A stretch of DNA of 51,867 bases from assembly GCA_020437395.1 (NCBI GenBank), contig JAGQWJ010000020.1, forward strand, positions 1-51,867. The letters run 5' to 3'. Positions within the stretch are counted from its first letter, which is position 1. Each line of letters starts with the position of its first letter. The DNA is from Ignavibacteriota bacterium. GTDB taxonomy: Bacteria > Bacteroidota > Ignavibacteria > Kapaibacteriales > UBA2268. The translations under genes and the position numbers were made by a program. Under the pieces are notes generated by a model that made no database searches, was not told where the DNA came from, and saw nothing but the letters and a program-made list of their open reading frames with translations. This document shows positions 1 to 9,510 of the stretch, in pieces.

Positions 1-538
1 TAGCTAAACCTATTGCGTTATTCTCATAAATTTTCAGAATTTCGTCGCTATCTAGTAAACTTGCTATAACAATCCGGTTTTTAACTTCACTGAAATCATT
101 CTTCTCTTCACTTATATTTTGTAATAATTTTTGTTTTAAGAAGTGTATATCGTTGATCTTATTATTAGATAGATTATTATTATTATTATTGATTATACTA
201 ATATAGTTATCAAAGAATATTGCTATTGCATTTTCACAATTGTTTCCATCCTCAATAAGCAAATTTATATTAGTAGAAAGTTGGTCATCTTCTAAAAACA
301 TTAACTCGGATTCAATGATTGATTTTATCTTAACTTTATCTTTATATTTTTCAATTATTCTATTTGATTCATTTATAATTTGAATTCTTGCTTGTTCAAA
401 TTTTGCTTTTTCAGTTTCAGAATTATTTACAAACTCATTTCTAGGGAGAATAGATGAGTTATAAAGACTTAATAATTTTGCTTTACCTATTGCAATTCCT
501 TTAGAAATTGCAATTCCTATAAGTCTCTGATTGTCCAT
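1..538 (-). CDS. ptsI: Phosphoenolpyruvate-protein phosphotransferase (PTS enzyme I), N-terminal part, cut by window edge
   Basis: Enzyme I takes phosphate from phosphoenolpyruvate and passes it to HPr in the cytoplasm. About 179 N-terminal residues are visible. They contain the opening typical of enzyme I (GIAISKGIAIGKA, residues 7-19), followed by the helical HPr-binding region, with stretches such as ELMFLEDDQL. The phosphorylated histidine of the family lies just past the window edge, so activity cannot be judged. The ATG at 536-538 overlaps the last base of the ptsH stop codon (TAATG), so the two genes are almost certainly translationally coupled. A run of asparagines near residue 118 is encoded by an ATT-type trinucleotide repeat. 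Identity is supported by both the motif and the ptsH neighbour; only completeness is unknown. Confidence 0.9.
   Translation of the reverse strand, partial: MDNQRLIGIAISKGIAIGKAKLLSLYNSSILPRNEFVNNSETEKAKFEQARIQIINESNRIIEKYKDKVKIKSIIESELMFLEDDQLSTNINLLIEDGNNCENAIAIFFDNYISIINNNNNNLSNNKINDIHFLKQKLLQNISEEKNDFSEVKNRIVIASLLDSDEILKIYENNAIGLA
173..190. repeat. Trinucleotide microsatellite inside ptsI
   Basis: Six perfect ATT units run in a row here. On the minus strand they are read as AAT codons, giving a run of asparagines between the first helical segments of enzyme I. The repeat is in frame, so changes by whole units would alter only the length of the Asn run. Confidence 0.8.
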
Positions 539-807
539 TATATAGGTTCTCCAAATCCAGATTCGAATAGATTTATTATTTCATTTGTTGCTTCTGTTTC
601 ATCGGGACCATCAACTTCAAACAGTAAAGTACTACCTATTTCGGCGGCAAGAGTCATCACTCCAATTATAGATTTTCCATTTATTCTCATTCCATCTTTT
701 TCAATAAATACATTAGATTTATATTTTGATGTAAGTTTTACTAATGTAGCTGCTGGTCTTGTGTGTAAACCCGCTCTATTAACTACTGATACTTCAAATT
801 CTTTCAT
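538..807 (-). CDS. ptsH: Phosphocarrier protein HPr
   Basis: HPr is the small cytoplasmic phosphocarrier between enzyme I and sugar-specific PTS components or regulatory targets. The 89-residue protein has normal family length. The catalytic histidine is His15 in GLHTRPA. The regulatory serine is Ser46 in NGKSIIGVM, the site used by HPr kinase/phosphorylase, so both control inputs appear intact. Its ATG overlaps the end of tsaC (ATGA), and its stop overlaps the start of ptsI, so the order tsaC-ptsH-ptsI is a coupled operon. No enzyme II gene is visible in the window, so sugar uptake through a PTS cannot be inferred; a regulatory role is equally possible. Confidence 0.95.
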   Translation of the reverse strand: MKEFEVSVVNRAGLHTRPAATLVKLTSKYKSNVFIEKDGMRINGKSIIGVMTLAAEIGSTLLFEVDGPDETEATNEIINLFESGFGEPI

Positions 808-1427
808 TTTTCAAGACCTTTTTTAATATCATCGAATTTAATTAAACCTTCTCTAATAAGCTTAATTTCATTGTTAATCAAACTAATTATTGTTGAACTA
901 ATATTCCCATTTCCACAGTCAATATCAATTAATATATCTGCATGCTTTTTAGAAAATTGAAAAATTTCAACTTTGTCAGTAATTACTTGTTCACCCGACA
1001 AATTGCACGATGTTGATGCTATCGGATAACCTAGAAAGTCAATCAAATCTAACAAATAATTACAACTACTATATCTGAAAGCAACTGTATCTAAATTAGC
1101 TGTTACAAAGTCTGGAACATTTTTCTTCTTTTTAGAAATTACTGAAAGTGGACCAGGTAAGAACTGAGAAGAAATTGTATTCCAACAATCATTATTATTA
1201 ACATAGCTATAAATTTCAAAATCATTTTTACCCGACACTTGAATCTGCAATGGATTTGATTCGTTTCTTCCTTTTATTGAATAAATCCTAGATACTGCCT
1301 TTTCATCATCATACTTACATCCTAATCCCCATACAGTCTCAGTAGGAAAAACTATTACTCCTGAATTATCTAAAACAGATTTTATCTTTATTAAATTATT
1401 CTTGTTTATTTCCGTTATCACTATCAT
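804..1427 (-). CDS. tsaC: Threonylcarbamoyl-AMP synthase (Sua5/YciO/YrdC family)
   Basis: TsaC makes threonylcarbamoyl-AMP from threonine, bicarbonate and ATP, the first step of the t6A37 modification of ANN-decoding tRNAs. The family signatures are visible: VIFPTETVWGLGC near the N-terminus, KGRNESNPLQIQV as the substrate and nucleotide loop, and ASTSCNLSG further on. At about 207 residues it matches the single-domain TsaC type and lacks the extra C-terminal Sua5 domain. I chose the ATG at 1425-1427; a TTG six codons upstream is possible but leaves only 14 bases before the divergent photolyase. Its stop overlaps the ptsH start by four bases. The family also contains YciO-type proteins of unclear function, a minor alternative. 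Confidence 0.88.
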   Translation of the reverse strand: MIVITEINKNNLIKIKSVLDNSGVIVFPTETVWGLGCKYDDEKAVSRIYSIKGRNESNPLQIQVSGKNDFEIYSYVNNNDCWNTISSQFLPGPLSVISKKKKNVPDFVTANLDTVAFRYSSCNYLLDLIDFLGYPIASTSCNLSGEQVITDKVEIFQFSKKHADILIDIDCGNGNISSTIISLINNEIKLIREGLIKFDDIKKGLEK

Positions 1428-1459
1428 AATATGTAAAATTAACAATAATTCGGCTTTTA

Positions 1460-2746
1460 ATGAAGACTATATTTTGGTTCAGAAGAGATTTGAGGTTAAA
1501 AGATAATGTTGGACTCCATAACGCATTGAAAAATAATATAAATGTAATTCCAATTTTTATTTTTGATGAAAACATTATCAATGAACTTCCAAAGAACGAT
1601 AAAAGAATAAATTTTATCCATTCAGAGTTAGAGAGTATTAAAAAACAGCTAAACAATATTAATTCTGACTTATTAGTATTCAAGGGTACTCCTGAAAAAA
1701 TATTTGAAAAATTAATAGCTGAAAATAAAATTGAAAAAGTATATGCAAATCATGATTATGAACCTTATGCTATAGATAGAGATAGAGAAATAAAAAAATT
1801 ATTGGCTGATAGTGATGTAGAATTCAAAACATTCAAAGATCAAGTTATTTTCGAAAAAGATGAGATACTCAAAACAAATGAGAAGCCTTATTTAGTTTTC
1901 ACTCCTTATTCTAAGGTCTGGAAAAGCAAGATTAATAATAATTTATTATTAGATAATAGTATAAATAAATTCAGAAATAACTTTTTTAAATATGAACATC
2001 CAAGTAGAATGTTATCGTTATCGGATTTAGGATTTGAAAAAGTGAATTTGAATATTTCAAGCAAAAATTTAGATTTAGATGTTGTAAAAAACTATGAAAA
2101 AACACGAGATTTCCCAGCTATTAATGGAACAAGCAAAATGAGTGTTCACTTGAGGTTTGGAACTGTTTCAATAAGAGAGTTAGTAAGTTTAGCAATTCTG
2201 ACGAATGAGAAATATCTGAATGAATTAATATGGAGAGAGTTTTTTATGTCAATATTGTACCATTTCCCTCATACAGTTTCAGAGAATTTTCATGAAAAAT
2301 ATAATAAAATGACCTGGAGAAATAATCAAAGTGAATTTGAGGCATGGTGCTCTGGAAAGACAGGTTTTCCATTAGTGGATGCGGGAATGAGAGAATTAAA
2401 CGAAACTGGATTAATGCACAATAGAGTAAGAATGGTAGTTGCTAATTTTTTAACAAAATTACTATTAATAGATTGGAGATGGGGAGAAGAATATTTTGCA
2501 AAAAAATTACTAGATTATGAACTCTCATCTAACATAGGTAATTGGCAATGGGCAGCGGGAACAGGAGTAGATGCAGCACCCTATTTCCGTATATTTAGAC
2601 CAGACACTCAAGTAGAACGTTTTGATAAAGATTTTGAATATATCAAAAAATGGATTCCTGACTACGAAAATGACTATATTGACCCGATTGTCAACTATAA
2701 AGAAGCTAGACAAAGAGCTTTAGATAGTTACAAAAGAATTATGTAA
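1460..2746 (+). CDS. phrB: Deoxyribodipyrimidine photolyase (class I photolyase/cryptochrome family)
   Basis: This is a blue-light, FAD-dependent DNA repair enzyme that splits UV-induced cyclobutane pyrimidine dimers. The N-terminal antenna domain opens with IFWFRRDLRLKDN. The FAD-binding C-terminal domain carries ELIWREFF, GFPLVDAGMREL, HNRVRMVVANFL, DWRWGEEYF and the diagnostic stretch GNWQWAAGTG followed by DAAPYFRIFRP. These match the E. coli PhrB pattern closely. At 428 residues it is slightly shorter than PhrB (about 470). It is transcribed divergently from tsaC with only 32 bases between the two start codons, so both promoters must be packed or partly intragenic. A cryptochrome-like signalling role is possible, but the motifs favour repair. 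Confidence 0.93.
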   Translation: MKTIFWFRRDLRLKDNVGLHNALKNNINVIPIFIFDENIINELPKNDKRINFIHSELESIKKQLNNINSDLLVFKGTPEKIFEKLIAENKIEKVYANHDYEPYAIDRDREIKKLLADSDVEFKTFKDQVIFEKDEILKTNEKPYLVFTPYSKVWKSKINNNLLLDNSINKFRNNFFKYEHPSRMLSLSDLGFEKVNLNISSKNLDLDVVKNYEKTRDFPAINGTSKMSVHLRFGTVSIRELVSLAILTNEKYLNELIWREFFMSILYHFPHTVSENFHEKYNKMTWRNNQSEFEAWCSGKTGFPLVDAGMRELNETGLMHNRVRMVVANFLTKLLLIDWRWGEEYFAKKLLDYELSSNIGNWQWAAGTGVDAAPYFRIFRPDTQVERFDKDFEYIKKWIPDYENDYIDPIVNYKEARQRALDSYKRIM

Positions 2747-2872
2747 GTTAGTAAAAATGTACTGCGTATTTAGAAAGTAGTTTTCAAAAAGTTATCTTTT
2801 TAAAAAATATTTTTCTATTTTGTAATTTATAATTCTTTAAAAATTAATTCCCTATTATAAGTGGGAGACAGA

Positions 2873-4927
2873 ATGAACAAATTATTGACCCTTTTATTAT
2901 TATTTACTATTGCACTAAGTCCTTTGTATTCGCAGGAGTATGCGGAAGAACCATACACACCCAGAGATAGTTATGGTGTTTTTGTTGGATTTGGATTAAA
3001 CCTTCACAGTGCTGACTTCAAAAGTTTTGCAGAAATACCAAGTTGTTGTCCTGGTTATGAAAGTGGTTCAGGTACAGGGTTGAATTTAGGTGCATTCTAT
3101 TCTTTTCCTTTGGGTGATCTTATAGATTTATCTTTAAGGGCACGTTACCTTCAATTAGGTGGAGAACTATCAAGAATAGAAGAAGAACTCGGTACAACTT
3201 TAAGTGGCGACAAACAAACATTACAATTTGAACATAGGTTTGACGCCTCTATATCTACTATTGCATTCGAACCTCTTTTAGAATTCAAATTATCCAATGA
3301 ATTTAGACTAAGAGGAGGTTTCCGTGTTGGTTATTTACTAGATGGGAATCTTAATGAACATATTGAAGAAGTAGTTTCTCCTTCAAATGGTCTTTTTGTC
3401 GATGAGAATGGTAACACATCAAGAACAAGAAATAGTTATGAAGGTCAAATTCCATCTTTATCTACAATTGATGCCGCATTAGTATTTGGTGCATCCTATG
3501 ATTTACCGTTGAATAATTCCTATACTCTTTTCTTAGTACCTTTTGTAGATATGTCACTAGGATTAACTTCATTTGTACCAGATTTCGGATGGACTTCAAA
3601 TTCTATAGTAGGTGGTTTAGGACTAAGATATGCCCCAAGAGATATAATCAAAAAGAAAGAGATTTTACCTCCACCACCACCACCTCCTCCACCGCCATTG
3701 CCACCGCCACCGCCGCCGCCATCTGTTCCTCAGTTGGATGCTTCAATTTTGGCTGTGTCTGTTAATGAAAATGGTCAAGAAAGCGATGTGAGTTCGATTA
3801 AAGTAGAGGAATTTTTCTTAAATAGAACGCACCCACTGCTTAACTATGTTTTCTTTGGTGAAAATTCGTCTGAGATTCCTAAAAGGTATTCTCGGATTTC
3901 AGAAGCTGAAAAGGAGAACTTTTCATTTAAACAATTGTTTGACTTAAAAACAATGGAAGTTTATTATGAAATTCTTAATATAGTTGGGAAAAGAATGCAG
4001 TTCTACCCACAAGCAAATATCGAACTTGTGGGATGCAATTCCGATCAAGGTTTAGAAAAAGATAAAATTAATTTGTCCCGAGATAGAGCAGAGACTGTTA
4101 AAAAATATCTAGTGGATGAGTGGGGTATTGAACCAAGTAGAATTTCGGTGAAAGCACAAAATCTACCTGATAATCCATCAAATGTGAACGAAGTTGACGG
4201 TATCGTTGAGAACAGAAGAGTTGAAATGAATGCGAATATTCCTCAAATATTTGAGCCGATGATAATTAAGGATACATTGAGAACTTCCAATCCACCGCAT
4301 ATTAGGTTTAAACCTGTTGTAAAGTCTGAAGTTGGAGCTAACAGATGGAAGATTATAACTTATCAAGATGGTAAAGAATTAAAAACTTTTAGTGGAAACG
4401 GAGAAGTTCCAGCAGCTATTGAATGGGATTTAGAAATGGAAAAAGAACAAGACTATATCCCTACAATGGATAGACCTTTGCAGTACAGATTGCAAATTAT
4501 AGATAATGATAATAAAATGTGGGAATCTGCAATACAGGAATTACCAGTAGAGCAAGTTACCATTGAATATAAATTTGAGAATGTTCTTCCTGATAAAGAA
4601 TTCGATATTTATTCAATGATTGGATTCGGTTATAATCAAGCAGAACTTAATGAACGAAATGTATTTATAGCGAACAAAGCAAAACAGAGACTTAGAAGCT
4701 ATTCGATTCCAGATATTATTGGTTATTCCGATAGGCTAGGAAATGAGATAGCTAATCAAAAATTGTCTCAGAGAAGAGCTTATAATGTTGCAGAATTTTT
4801 ATCATTAAACCCTGAAACTACTGCTAGAGGTTTAGGTGAGAAAAAATTACTTTACAATAATGATTATCCTGAAGGAAGATTTTATAGCAGAACAGTTGTA
4901 ATTAGTATTATTACTCCAATTGAGTAA
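2873..4927 (+). CDS. OmpA-family outer-membrane protein with two OmpA-like domains and a poly-proline linker
   Basis: This is a secreted envelope protein with a signal peptide (LLTLLLLFTIALSPLYSQ) and an N-terminal part of about 240 residues that looks like an outer-membrane beta-barrel. An 18-residue proline-rich linker (residues 266-283) follows, then two OmpA/MotB-like peptidoglycan-binding regions. The first, roughly residues 400-470, has GCNSDQG, LSRDRAETVKKYL and ENRRVEM. The second, at the C-terminus, has GYSDRLGNE, LSQRRAYNVAEFL and SRTVV. Each keeps the Asp and Arg positions expected to contact diaminopimelate. I chose ATG 2873 because GGGAGA lies just upstream; a GTG at 2861 is in frame but less likely. 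It probably tethers the outer membrane to the wall. It precedes a vWA-type T9SS cargo on the same strand. Confidence 0.85.
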   Translation: MNKLLTLLLLFTIALSPLYSQEYAEEPYTPRDSYGVFVGFGLNLHSADFKSFAEIPSCCPGYESGSGTGLNLGAFYSFPLGDLIDLSLRARYLQLGGELSRIEEELGTTLSGDKQTLQFEHRFDASISTIAFEPLLEFKLSNEFRLRGGFRVGYLLDGNLNEHIEEVVSPSNGLFVDENGNTSRTRNSYEGQIPSLSTIDAALVFGASYDLPLNNSYTLFLVPFVDMSLGLTSFVPDFGWTSNSIVGGLGLRYAPRDIIKKKEILPPPPPPPPPPLPPPPPPPSVPQLDASILAVSVNENGQESDVSSIKVEEFFLNRTHPLLNYVFFGENSSEIPKRYSRISEAEKENFSFKQLFDLKTMEVYYEILNIVGKRMQFYPQANIELVGCNSDQGLEKDKINLSRDRAETVKKYLVDEWGIEPSRISVKAQNLPDNPSNVNEVDGIVENRRVEMNANIPQIFEPMIIKDTLRTSNPPHIRFKPVVKSEVGANRWKIITYQDGKELKTFSGNGEVPAAIEWDLEMEKEQDYIPTMDRPLQYRLQIIDNDNKMWESAIQELPVEQVTIEYKFENVLPDKEFDIYSMIGFGYNQAELNERNVFIANKAKQRLRSYSIPDIIGYSDRLGNEIANQKLSQRRAYNVAEFLSLNPETTARGLGEKKLLYNNDYPEGRFYSRTVVISIITPIE
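3668..3721 (+). repeat. Proline-codon tract encoding a poly-proline linker
   Basis: Eighteen codons encode ten prolines, one leucine and seven prolines. The tract is built from CCA, CCT and CCG codons and is a local GC-rich island in very AT-rich DNA. It separates the predicted barrel from the OmpA-like domains and probably acts as a rigid spacer across the periplasm. Confidence 0.9.
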
Positions 4928-4984
4928 TGTAATTATTTGAATACTGAACTGTTATTTAGAAAATGAAATAAAAATGGTACTAAA

Positions 4985-7900
4985 ATGAAAAATATTAAGA
5001 TATTAATTTATATACTACTTTTCTCTTGTAGTAATATGGTATTTGCTCAATCTATAGAGATTGAAAGAATCGTAACAACAAATTATCCGACACTAAGAGC
5101 TGAATTTAGGGTTAAAGACGGTAGTGGTAAAGAAGTAAGAAATTTAAGTGATTTAGATTTTGATTTAAAAGATTTAGGAATTACTACTCCATTTACTTCG
5201 CCAAACTGTCCACCAGATCAATCGAGATTCTCATTAATTTTGATATTCGATGCTTCTGGCTCAATGGATAATAATATAAGTGATGAGTCATCAAATCCAC
5301 CTTCACGCCACACTGTAATTAAAAATGTTGCAAAGCAATTTATCGATCAATTACCAGAAGGGCAGTTTGAATGTGCAATCGGTGTTTTTTCTAAAGAATT
5401 TGATTATAATCAACTGTTAAGATTCACAACGGATAAAGATTCACTAAAGAAAGCAACTGATTATAGATTAATTAACGCTACTAACTACAATGCAGGTTTT
5501 TTAGGTTATAATGAAAACGACGAGGGTGGTGCTTTTGGATTAGTAAAAGATGCTCAATATAAACCAGTAATCATTTTTATGACCGATGGATATCATCAAG
5601 AAAATCAGAAGCATGGAGCTATAAAAGATGGTTTAATAATTCAAAAGGCACTTGCTACAAATACTACAATTTATTCATTAGCGATTGGTCCAACGGCTCC
5701 AGACCCAACGGATACATCTTTGGATCCCAATTCGAAAGCAAAATTAGAAAGTATATCTAGGGCAACTGGTGGAGAATATTATGAAAATTTATTATCAGAA
5801 GAAAAAGTGTCTGATATATATTCACAAATACTACAATCTGCTAAAGGATTCGGAACTCCAGCTCCTTGTTATATTGATTTCGTTTCTGATTGTAACGATG
5901 GTGAGATAGAAATTACTTATTTTGGATTTAATCCTTCTGTAACAGATAAATTAGCTTATATCATTCCTGAAAATTTGAAACCAAATTTGAATATTACAGA
6001 ACGCAGTTTCTTAGAAATTAATCAAACTTTGAATGTGCCTAAACAGTTTGATGTAAGGTTGACTGCTGAAAAAAATCAGATGGAAATCACTGGTTTCAAC
6101 GCTTCGCCAGCAAATATTTTTACTGTTTCGGATTGGGGAGGCTCTGCTCCACCATTTACATTGAACAAAGATGAATCAAGAATAATAAAAGTATCTATAA
6201 AACCAGAAAATAGAGAATTTTATGGAGGTACCATTAACTTTGAAGGAACGGGTTGTTCTGGGTTGAGTATGACCCCAAGAACAGGTTTTATCTTTGCTGA
6301 AGATATAGTATTTTCAAATGTAAATCAAGGTGACCAAGAGAAAAAAACCTTTACTAAAAGATTTTGTAATCTTACTGATGAACCATTAAATATCAATAGT
6401 ATTATTGTTTCAGGTGGTGCAAATCAATCGGATTTCGGTGTGACTGGTCAAACAAAGACTTTAGACCCAGGAGATTGTATTGATATTGAAGCTACGTTTC
6501 GTCCTACAGATCAAGGAGATAGAGAAGCTTTATACACTGTTAAAACCAATAAAGGTGACTTTGAAGCTAAACTTAAAGGTGGAGGTGCTGGTAAACCACA
6601 AATTGCAGCTACAGCAGCTCGATTTGAAGATGTTAACTGTGTAAATCCTAAGTCAACTATAACAGTTGTAGTAAGAAACGATGGTCCTGTAGAATTGGAT
6701 ATAACTAATATAGCCCTTGAAGATGCTACCAACTTTACATATACTGGACCAAGTAGCTTGAAAGTTGCTCCTAACTCTACAAATAATGTTGATGTCACTG
6801 TTGATTTTACTCCACAAGCGAATGGTGTTCAAACTACTAATTTAATTTTTACAAACAATTCAGATGATAATGAATATAAAGTAAAATTAGAAGGCGAAAT
6901 GTTAGCGGTAGAATACAATGTTTCAGAGCCAAATCACAATTTCGGCGAAATTTGTGGGAATTTGGGAAATCCTACAACTAAAACATTCACTTTGAGTAAT
7001 GTGAGTTCATTCGGATATAATGTTATTGCTTCATCAAACTTACCTGAATTCAAAACTGATAAATCAAGTTATGATTTAAGTTCAGGGACAGCAGTTGTAA
7101 CTATTAGTTTCGAATCTAATGTGAATAATACTTATAACGGTGTGATAAGTCTAACTAGTGAATGTGGTAATATAAATAGAACTATAAACGTAACAGGTTC
7201 TATTAATTCACCCGAAGTACAATCGCAAGCAGTTTCGATTGCTGCTGTTATTGGAACAGCTGAAACTAGCAATGTTGATATAACAAACCCCAATTCTGCA
7301 CCGTACGATGTAGTTGATGCTTATGTTGGTGATGCATCCAAAAATCCAATCCCTGAGTTTAATGTAAGTGCTACTAACTTTACTGTGCCAGGAAGTGGAA
7401 CTTACAAATTAGATATTACATATACACCAAATGCAAATAGTCCTGTAGATAAAGCTGGGATTCTTTATTTGGTTGTCAATAAGCCGTGTAATGTTACATT
7501 AGATAATATAAATGTAGAAGGAAAACCTACTTTATCAATTGCGAATTTATCGATTGCAGATGACAATAAAGATTATATAGGAAGAGTTACTAAAATTCCT
7601 GTTACACTTAATGGTCAAACTGGTTTTCTATCTTCTGGAACAAATTCTGTTGAGTTTACTGTAGAATTTGATGAAGCTTTATTAAGTCCTACTAATGGAA
7701 CATTAGTAGGTACAAACCAAGTGTCACATAAATTCAATTTGAATTCTCCATTCACTGGAACTCAAACATATAATATGGAATTTAAGGTTTTGAATGGGTT
7801 ACCATTGCAATCAACTACTTTAAATTTCATTAAAGCTGAAGCTTTGAACAATAGCGGTAGTCAATCTGCTGGTTTAAATACAGATAATGGTCAATTTGAT

Positions 7901-8614
7901 TTGATTTTAGTGAAAGGTGAAGCAACTTCTGAAGATTTATCTGCATCACCAGGAGAAAATTTCAATTTACCAGTGTTCATATTAGATGAAAACGATAATT
8001 TAGATGAACAATTACATAAGGATTTGAGAATTGTTTTACAGTATAATTATACAGTAATGCAGCCTGTTGACAGAAATCATGCTGTGGTTTCTGACGATAT
8101 TGCTGAACTAGATATAACTGGTGAAATCAAATTCAGTCAGAATAAGAAAGTGAACAAAACACAATCGCAGTTTGCTTTTGCAACAATTCCAATGGTTGCA
8201 AAATTAGGTAACAAAAAAGTAACTAAAATTGCAGTCAAATCAGTCGATGTACTGTCTGGTGGAGTTGCAGATTTTGTCTTGGACACTAATGATTTTACTC
8301 TTACTGGTGTTTGTGAAGAGGGAGGGCATTTAAGATTATTCACTCTGTCAGAAATTGAACCATCAATCAAATTAACTCAAAACCCTATTGTTTCCAATAC
8401 GAGTATAGAAGTTTCTACCGTTGAGAACGGTATTCATTCTGTGAGTGTCTTTGATATGATTGGAAATAAAATAAATCTTGATAATCGTATTATTGCTTCT
8501 GAAGGAAGCTATAGTGTTCCGTTTGAAATAGAAAGTCTCAACACAGGATATTATTTAATATTTTTTCAAACTCCAACTCAAGAATTTTATAAAAAAATTG
8601 CTATTATAAAATAG
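4985..8614 (+). CDS. Secreted vWA-domain protein with ASH/choice-of-anchor D repeats and T9SS sorting domain
   Basis: This 1209-residue cell-surface protein starts with a signal peptide (ILIYILLFSCSNMVFAQ). A von Willebrand A domain covers about residues 80-290, with a canonical MIDAS start (DASGSMDNN, near residue 89) and the later MTDGYHQE metal-site loop. Several Ig-like ASH/choice-of-anchor D domains follow (about residues 440-850), recognisable by repeated FTPQANGV- and FRPTDQGD-type strands, then a cohesin-like stretch. The last 80 or so residues form a T9SS type A sorting domain (TQNPIVSNT, VFDMIGNKI, NTGYYLIFF, YKKIAIIK). It is therefore likely exported by Sec and then by T9SS to the surface, where the vWA domain could mediate metal-dependent adhesion. 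A paralogue lies at 19741-24672. A strong terminator follows. Confidence 0.85.
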   Translation: MKNIKILIYILLFSCSNMVFAQSIEIERIVTTNYPTLRAEFRVKDGSGKEVRNLSDLDFDLKDLGITTPFTSPNCPPDQSRFSLILIFDASGSMDNNISDESSNPPSRHTVIKNVAKQFIDQLPEGQFECAIGVFSKEFDYNQLLRFTTDKDSLKKATDYRLINATNYNAGFLGYNENDEGGAFGLVKDAQYKPVIIFMTDGYHQENQKHGAIKDGLIIQKALATNTTIYSLAIGPTAPDPTDTSLDPNSKAKLESISRATGGEYYENLLSEEKVSDIYSQILQSAKGFGTPAPCYIDFVSDCNDGEIEITYFGFNPSVTDKLAYIIPENLKPNLNITERSFLEINQTLNVPKQFDVRLTAEKNQMEITGFNASPANIFTVSDWGGSAPPFTLNKDESRIIKVSIKPENREFYGGTINFEGTGCSGLSMTPRTGFIFAEDIVFSNVNQGDQEKKTFTKRFCNLTDEPLNINSIIVSGGANQSDFGVTGQTKTLDPGDCIDIEATFRPTDQGDREALYTVKTNKGDFEAKLKGGGAGKPQIAATAARFEDVNCVNPKSTITVVVRNDGPVELDITNIALEDATNFTYTGPSSLKVAPNSTNNVDVTVDFTPQANGVQTTNLIFTNNSDDNEYKVKLEGEMLAVEYNVSEPNHNFGEICGNLGNPTTKTFTLSNVSSFGYNVIASSNLPEFKTDKSSYDLSSGTAVVTISFESNVNNTYNGVISLTSECGNINRTINVTGSINSPEVQSQAVSIAAVIGTAETSNVDITNPNSAPYDVVDAYVGDASKNPIPEFNVSATNFTVPGSGTYKLDITYTPNANSPVDKAGILYLVVNKPCNVTLDNINVEGKPTLSIANLSIADDNKDYIGRVTKIPVTLNGQTGFLSSGTNSVEFTVEFDEALLSPTNGTLVGTNQVSHKFNLNSPFTGTQTYNMEFKVLNGLPLQSTTLNFIKAEALNNSGSQSAGLNTDNGQFDLILVKGEATSEDLSASPGENFNLPVFILDENDNLDEQLHKDLRIVLQYNYTVMQPVDRNHAVVSDDIAELDITGEIKFSQNKKVNKTQSQFAFATIPMVAKLGNKKVTKIAVKSVDVLSGGVADFVLDTNDFTLTGVCEEGGHLRLFTLSEIEPSIKLTQNPIVSNTSIEVSTVENGIHSVSVFDMIGNKINLDNRIIASEGSYSVPFEIESLNTGYYLIFFQTPTQEFYKKIAIIK

Positions 8615-8633
8615 TGTTTGGTAAAAAAGTTAT

Positions 8634-8670
8634 AAACCCCTTTTCCAAATTGTAGGATAAGGGGTTTTTT
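8634..8670 (+). terminator. Rho-independent terminator after the vWA cargo gene
   Basis: An inverted repeat AAACCCCTT (8634-8642) and AAGGGGTTT (8659-8667) encloses a 16-base loop and is followed by a T-rich run. It lies 20 bases after the stop of the vWA gene and separates it from parA. Confidence 0.88.
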
Positions 8671-8732
8671 ATTTTTAATTTCAGAAGTTATAATCAGCAA
8701 AAAATAAATCTTAAATTTGATTGAAGAATTAG

Positions 8733-9500
8733 ATGAACAATAGAATAATCTCAGTTGCGAATCAGAAAGGTGGTGTTGGTAAAACAACTTCTGCTGTAAA
8801 TATTGCTGCTTCTCTTGCAGCCTTAGAAAAAAAAGTACTATTAATTGACCTAGATCCACAGGCAAATGCAACTGCTGGTTTAGGTATAGATTCAAAAAGT
8901 CAAGAGATTTCAAGCTATGATGTATTAGTAAATGAAGACTCAATTGACGAGGCAACTGTCGATACTGAATTAGAATATCTAAAGTTAGTACCTTCCCATA
9001 TTGATTTGGTAGGTGCTGAGATTGAGATGATTTCTAGAAAAAATAGGGAACTTCAACTCAAAAATAAGTTTGAAACATTAGGAACAGATTATGACTTCGT
9101 TATAATAGATTGTCCTCCTTCCTTAGGATTGTTAACTTTGAATGCATTGACGGCATCTGATAGTGTTTTAATTCCAGTTCAATGTGAGTATTATGCACTT
9201 GAAGGTTTGGGTCAACTTTTGAACACAATAAGCATAGTCCGCAAGCATCTTAACGATGAATTAGAGATAGAAGGAGTATTGTTGACTATGTATGACAAAA
9301 GATTGAACCTTTCTAATGAAGTTGTAGATGAAGTAAAAAAACATTTTACGAATAAAGTTTTCAATACAATTATTAGTAGAAATGTTAGATTGTCCGAATC
9401 ACCAAGCCATGGTAAACCGGCAATTCTTTATGATGCAGTTTCCAAAGGATCGCAAAACTATTTATCTTTGGCAAAAGAAATAATTAAAAATTCGAAATAA
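8733..9500 (+). CDS. parA: Chromosome-partitioning ATPase ParA/Soj
   Basis: This is a deviant Walker-type ATPase that works with ParB to segregate or organise the chromosome origin region. The deviant Walker A motif KGGVGKTT spans residues 12-19 with the signature lysine at position 12, followed by [11 protein letters not shown] and [17 protein letters not shown]. At 255 residues it is the short chromosomal Soj type, without the N-terminal DNA-binding extension of plasmid ParA. parB follows 10 bases downstream, confirming the assignment. The gene begins a new transcription unit after the upstream terminator. I found no rep gene or plasmid marker, so a chromosomal parAB locus is most likely. 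Confidence 0.95.
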   Translation: MNNRIISVANQKGGVGKTTSAVNIAASLAALEKKVLLIDLDPQANATAGLGIDSKSQEISSYDVLVNEDSIDEATVDTELEYLKLVPSHIDLVGAEIEMISRKNRELQLKNKFETLGTDYDFVIIDCPPSLGLLTLNALTASDSVLIPVQCEYYALEGLGQLLNTISIVRKHLNDELEIEGVLLTMYDKRLNLSNEVVDEVKKHFTNKVFNTIISRNVRLSESPSHGKPAILYDAVSKGSQNYLSLAKEIIKNSK

Positions 9501-9510
9501 GACTTAAAGT

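Noticed and set aside
8587..8955. Minus-strand frame over the parA start and upstream terminator
   Set aside because: It crosses a strong terminator and the conserved parA Walker A region; its Leu/Gln/His-rich composition is that of a shadow frame.
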